Shown: positions 5,592-8,313 of the stretch, piece after piece
How the letters are laid out: each line of letters opens with the position of its first letter
How positions within the stretch are numbered: the stretch's first letter is position 1
DNA from: Balneolales bacterium
GTDB lineage: Bacteria; Bacteroidota; Rhodothermia; Balneolales; Natronogracilivirgulaceae
Assembly (NCBI GenBank): GCA_007116685.1
Contig: SKIC01000022.1
Location: 1 to 8,313, forward strand
DNA length: 8,313 nt
Direction: 5' to 3'
Position numbers and translations under genes: made by a program
Notes under the pieces: model-generated
The model's database searches: none
Told to the model about the DNA's origin: nothing
The model's input: the letters and a program-made list of their open reading frames with translations, nothing else

Positions 5592-7808
5592 GATACGCAA
5601 AATAATTATACAAACCGCACCATAGGTTTCTGGGAAGCAACAGGTATTGGTGTTGGAGCTATGGTAGGCGGTGGTATTTTTGCATTGGCAGGGGTGGCCT
5701 TTGCAGTTACCGGTCCTTCCGCTATACTTGCATTTCTTCTTAATGGGCTGATTGCTTTTATAACAGCTCTTACTTTTGCAGAAATGGCATCGGCAAATCC
5801 ACAGTCAGGCGGAATGTATACCTATGCTAAAAAAGCTCTGACAGTAGAAGTAGCCTTTGCTGTGGGTTGGGTAATTTGGTTCGCTTCCATAGTTGCGGCT
5901 TTGCTGTACTCAGTCGGGTTTGCAGCATTCTTCGTGATTATGTTACAGCAATTTGAGCTTTCCTTTTTGGGGTACTTTCTTGATTCAAGATGGGCTATTG
6001 TTGTATTTGCTGTATTAGCCACAATAACTTATACGGTACGGAATTCTATAAAGAAAACCGCCGGCGGTTCATGGATCAACATAGGAAAAATATTGGTGTT
6101 TGTGATTATTATCGCAACTGGCCTCGCTATACTAATAAGCAAACCGGAAGTATCTATACCAAATAGCTTACAACCTTTCTTTACCGGTGGAATGAGTGGC
6201 TTATTAATAGCCATGGGTTATACATTTATTGCGGTTCAGGGATTTGGATTAATATCCAATGTGTCGGGTGAAATTATAGAGCCTGAAAAAAATATCCCAA
6301 AAGCCATGATGGCTACTGTAATTATTGGGATGATAATTTACTTGCCGCTATTGTTTGTGGTTATGACTGTAGGTGTTCCAGCCGGGGAAAGTATAACCGC
6401 AATGGGTACAGCATATCCTGATGCCGTAGTTGCTATTGCAGTACAAAATTTCTTAGGGCCATTTGGTTTTTGGTTGGTAATTATTGGGGGGATATTTTCG
6501 ATGCTCTCTGCATTACAGGCCAATTTATATTCTGCTTCTCGTATTGCTTTAGCAATGGCACAAGATCGTACGTTGGGTGCTGGCATATCAGAAATTCACA
6601 GTAATTATGGTACACCTGTTCCGGCTATTCTCACAACGGCATCGGTAGTAGTTTTACTAATCTTGTTACTTCCTAATGTAGCAGCTGCCGGTGCTGCATC
6701 GGGTTTGATTTTTCTAATTACCTACAGTATTGCACATTTTCTAGTCATTATTCTCAGAAAACGTGGCTCTGATGTACAAAAAGGATTTCGCATTCCATTT
6801 TTCCCAGCCTTACCGTTAGTTGGTATGGCTGCATGTATTGCTCTTGTGCTGTTTCAAGCTGTATCTGTTCCTGTAGCAGGTCTTATAGCAGGGGGATGGC
6901 TGGTAGTCGGTTTAATTTTGTTTCTGGTACTATATGAGAAGCAAGCTCAGGTGGTTGATGCTTACAGTGAAGCTTCTGATCCTACTTTAGCCAAACTAAG
7001 AGGGCATAATCCATTAGTACTTGTTCCTATAGCAAATCCAGAGCATGCTAGTTCTATGGTTTTTCTAGCTGATGCACTAACGCCTCCTAAAGTTGGAAGA
7101 ATTATGTTATTCTCGACAATAAGTCCTGCTACTACAGAATCTTCAATACATCATGTCAAAAGTAATCAAGAAGGATTACAGCAAGCATTGGCTACTTGTT
7201 TGGAAGAAGGATTTACGCCGGAAGCTCTCGCTACCATTGCAGATAACCCCTGGGATGAAATAAGCAGGATAGCACAGTATCATGGGGCTAAAAGTATTTT
7301 GCTTGGTTTAAGTAAACTCGAACATCTTGGAACAGCAAATGCCCTTGAGCATCTTGCTAATTCTGTATCTGGTGATTTAGTAGTTTTTAAACAACCACAC
7401 AAAAACTGGCATGTAACTGAAGCAAAAAAAGTACTAATACCGGTTGCAGGTGAAGGACTGCATGACACCTTGCGAGCTAGAATAATCGGAAGTTTGAGTA
7501 GAGTCGCATCTCCTGGAATTACTTTTTTGCATATTCTCCCCGAGAATACTTCAAAGGAGTTTTACGAAAAAAGAGTAAAACAATTACATCTATTTGCGTC
7601 CCGCTTGGTTACCAACACTCCAAATATTAAAGTAATAAAAAGCAATACTGCTGCTGATGTTTTAATAAAAGAATCAAATAATGCTGATTTGGTAATTCTT
7701 GGATTGGGGCGTAATCAACAAAATCAGCGTACTTTTGGAGATTATATCATAAGACTGGCGAAAGAAACTAACACCGCACTCATTTTAATCAGTAGAGCCA
7801 CAAAATAA
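5589..7808 (+). CDS. APC-superfamily permease with two C-terminal Usp-like domains (copy 2)
   Basis: Tandem paralogue of the preceding gene, 739 residues from ATC 5589 (715 from the first ATG, 5661). Starting at 5661 would delete TGIGVGA and half of membrane segment 1, including substrate-site backbone, so it is unlikely. It aligns with copy 1 without gaps from the ATC through segment 6; similarity is high in the membrane half and clearly lower in the cytoplasmic half. Segment 6 reads GFGLISNVSGE, with Gly at residue 220 where copy 1 has Asp, then EPEKNIPKA. That suggests a changed substrate range. The Usp-like tail again has two repeats (LVLVPIANP and KVLIPVAGEG starts) and the same G-x-G-9x-G-Asp loop. 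Its codons look more A+T-rich than those of copy 1. It is probably expressed from the copy 1 promoter, and ends convergent with the histone-like gene. Confidence 0.85.
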   Translation: MDTQNNYTNRTIGFWEATGIGVGAMVGGGIFALAGVAFAVTGPSAILAFLLNGLIAFITALTFAEMASANPQSGGMYTYAKKALTVEVAFAVGWVIWFASIVAALLYSVGFAAFFVIMLQQFELSFLGYFLDSRWAIVVFAVLATITYTVRNSIKKTAGGSWINIGKILVFVIIIATGLAILISKPEVSIPNSLQPFFTGGMSGLLIAMGYTFIAVQGFGLISNVSGEIIEPEKNIPKAMMATVIIGMIIYLPLLFVVMTVGVPAGESITAMGTAYPDAVVAIAVQNFLGPFGFWLVIIGGIFSMLSALQANLYSASRIALAMAQDRTLGAGISEIHSNYGTPVPAILTTASVVVLLILLLPNVAAAGAASGLIFLITYSIAHFLVIILRKRGSDVQKGFRIPFFPALPLVGMAACIALVLFQAVSVPVAGLIAGGWLVVGLILFLVLYEKQAQVVDAYSEASDPTLAKLRGHNPLVLVPIANPEHASSMVFLADALTPPKVGRIMLFSTISPATTESSIHHVKSNQEGLQQALATCLEEGFTPEALATIADNPWDEISRIAQYHGAKSILLGLSKLEHLGTANALEHLANSVSGDLVVFKQPHKNWHVTEAKKVLIPVAGEGLHDTLRARIIGSLSRVASPGITFLHILPENTSKEFYEKRVKQLHLFASRLVTNTPNIKVIKSNTAADVLIKESNNADLVILGLGRNQQNQRTFGDYIIRLAKETNTALILISRATK

Positions 7809-7813
7809 AGGGC

Positions 7814-7846
7814 AAAAAAAAACCTGCTCAAGAAGTGAACAGGTTT
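7814..7846 (-). terminator. Intrinsic terminator of the histone H1-like gene
   Basis: A perfect 7-bp stem (aaacctg 7820-7826 with caggttt 7840-7846) carries a 13-nt loop that can form two further pairs after one mismatch. Read on the minus strand it is followed directly by a run of U (A-run 7814-7819 on the plus strand). It lies 34 bp beyond the histone-like stop codon. There is no T-run on its plus-strand side, so it is less likely to stop transcription of the permeases. Confidence 0.8.
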
Positions 7847-7880
7847 GGAATTTCGAAAAATTCAGACTGAAAATTCTGTA

Positions 7881-8057
7881 TTAGTCAGCTTTTTTCTTGT
7901 CTTGAATGTCTACACGAATATCTTGTGCAAGCTTCTTGAGATCTTGAAGAGACTTACGAGCGCGAGTACCGGCAGTCTTGTTACTTTTGTTGTAGAATTT
8001 GTCCATATCTACTTCAAGCTCATCTACAAGAGCCTTAACTTCGTGGAATCTGTTCAT
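7881..8057 (-). CDS. Histone H1-like DNA-binding protein (Hc1 type)
   Basis: A 58-residue, lysine-rich, all-helical protein (starts MNRFHEVKALVDELEVDMDK, ends QDKKKAD, TAA stop). The order of features, an acidic N-terminal helix, FYNKSNKTAGTRARKSLQDL, then LKKLAQDIR, matches the small Hc1-family histone H1 proteins common in Bacteroidota. These are thought to bind DNA in the nucleoid; the DNA-binding role here is inferred from the family. The start is firmly supported by GGAG (plus-strand 8064-8067) 6 nt upstream of the ATG. The gene stands alone, with its own consensus promoter and terminator, as expected for an abundant small protein. The opposite-strand reading of the same bases is a shadow. 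Confidence 0.88.
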   Translation of the reverse strand: MNRFHEVKALVDELEVDMDKFYNKSNKTAGTRARKSLQDLKKLAQDIRVDIQDKKKAD

Positions 8058-8096
8058 GTGTAACTCCGTTTATTAATGTTGTTTGTAATGGGTTTC

Positions 8097-8109
8097 AGGG
8101 AAAATCCCT
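8097..8109. repeat. Short inverted repeat in the histone gene leader
   Basis: AGGGA (8097-8101) and TCCCT (8105-8109) are separated by 3 nt and lie about 10 nt inside the predicted 5' leader of the histone-like gene. It could form a small mRNA hairpin or be a protein-binding site. Its function is not shown by sequence. Confidence 0.5.
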
Positions 8110-8124
8110 CACCGTTTCGCATTG

Positions 8125-8153
8125 ATTATACTGATAAGGATGTGATGTGTCAA
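8125..8153 (-). promoter_or_regulatory. Consensus sigma-70 promoter of the histone H1-like gene
   Basis: On the minus strand TTGACA (8153-8148) and TATAAT (8130-8125) are separated by exactly 17 nt: both hexamers and the spacing are the E. coli consensus with no mismatch. The expected start is near 8118, giving a leader of about 60 nt that contains the inverted repeat and the Shine-Dalgarno. This predicts strong constitutive expression if the host's main sigma factor reads such sites. Confidence 0.75.
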
Positions 8154-8274
8154 GCAAAAACAGTCATGTTTCTCAAAAAAAACGGGGTTTAGATGCAATT
8201 TTAGGCAATTTGTAAAAAAAAGCCCAAGCCAAAAATGGTGATAATGCAATAAAATCAATGCCTTATATGGCGAG

Positions 8275-8313
8275 ATGATTAAAACTGCTGAATTCCAATT
8301 ATTTTTACTTGAA
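8275..8313 (+). CDS. Possible start of a plus-strand gene, cut by the right edge
   Basis: ATG 8275 opens 13 codons (MIKTAEFQLFLLE) without a stop to the window end. The first residues recall the IKxAEF start of the ribosome-biogenesis GTPase EngB/YsxC, but only 13 residues are visible and the following ones do not match what I remember of that family. No convincing Shine-Dalgarno or promoter is seen, so this may be a chance open stretch. Confidence 0.3.
   Translation, partial: MIKTAEFQLFLLE

Noticed and set aside
7845..8063. A 72-codon plus-strand open frame opposite the histone H1-like gene
   Set aside because: It is the antisense reading of the real minus-strand gene, which has its own promoter, Shine-Dalgarno and terminator.

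Overview
The window looks like a chromosomal segment of a low-GC bacterium of the Bacteroidota/FCB group. The best taxonomic marker is a 58-residue Hc1-type histone H1 gene near the right end, which was found by reading the minus strand. The other genes fit a Bacteroidota-like lineage. However, the promoters that can be read are E. coli-style (TTGACA/TATAAT with 17-nt spacers), not the TTTG/TAnnTTTG type usual for that phylum, so the exact lineage stays open. No mobile element, CRISPR array, tRNA or rRNA was seen.

Layout, left to right. (1) The 3' part of a plus-strand gene for a long-form pyruvate kinase that lacks the usual C-terminal domain; its reading frame is open to the left edge, so the gene starts outside the window. 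(2) Convergent to it, a minus-strand gene for a membrane protein with an S1-S4 voltage-sensor-like module, no visible pore, and a long helical soluble tail. (3) A small minus-strand gene of unknown function with a near-consensus sigma-70 promoter. (4) Two tandem plus-strand genes for paralogous APC-superfamily permeases, each with about 12 membrane segments and two C-terminal universal-stress-protein-like domains, probably one operon. (5) Convergent to the second permease, the small histone H1-like gene with a consensus sigma-70 promoter, a clear Shine-Dalgarno and an intrinsic terminator. (6) Possibly the first 13 codons of another plus-strand gene running off the right edge.

The most unusual observation is at the starts of the two permeases. 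Neither has an ATG/GTG/TTG/CTG that would give the complete first membrane helix plus the conserved leader before it. Both have an in-frame ATC at exactly the same aligned codon, each 6 nt downstream of a Shine-Dalgarno-like sequence. Codons between that ATC and the first ATG are conserved as amino acids while changing at silent positions. This points to AUC initiation retained by both copies since their duplication.

Functionally, the two permeases are expected to import or exchange amino acids or related small substrates, with Usp-like cytoplasmic domains as possible nucleotide or stress sensors. The voltage-sensor-like protein may respond to membrane potential. Pyruvate kinase and the histone-like protein are housekeeping. 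No pathway clearly links all of them.
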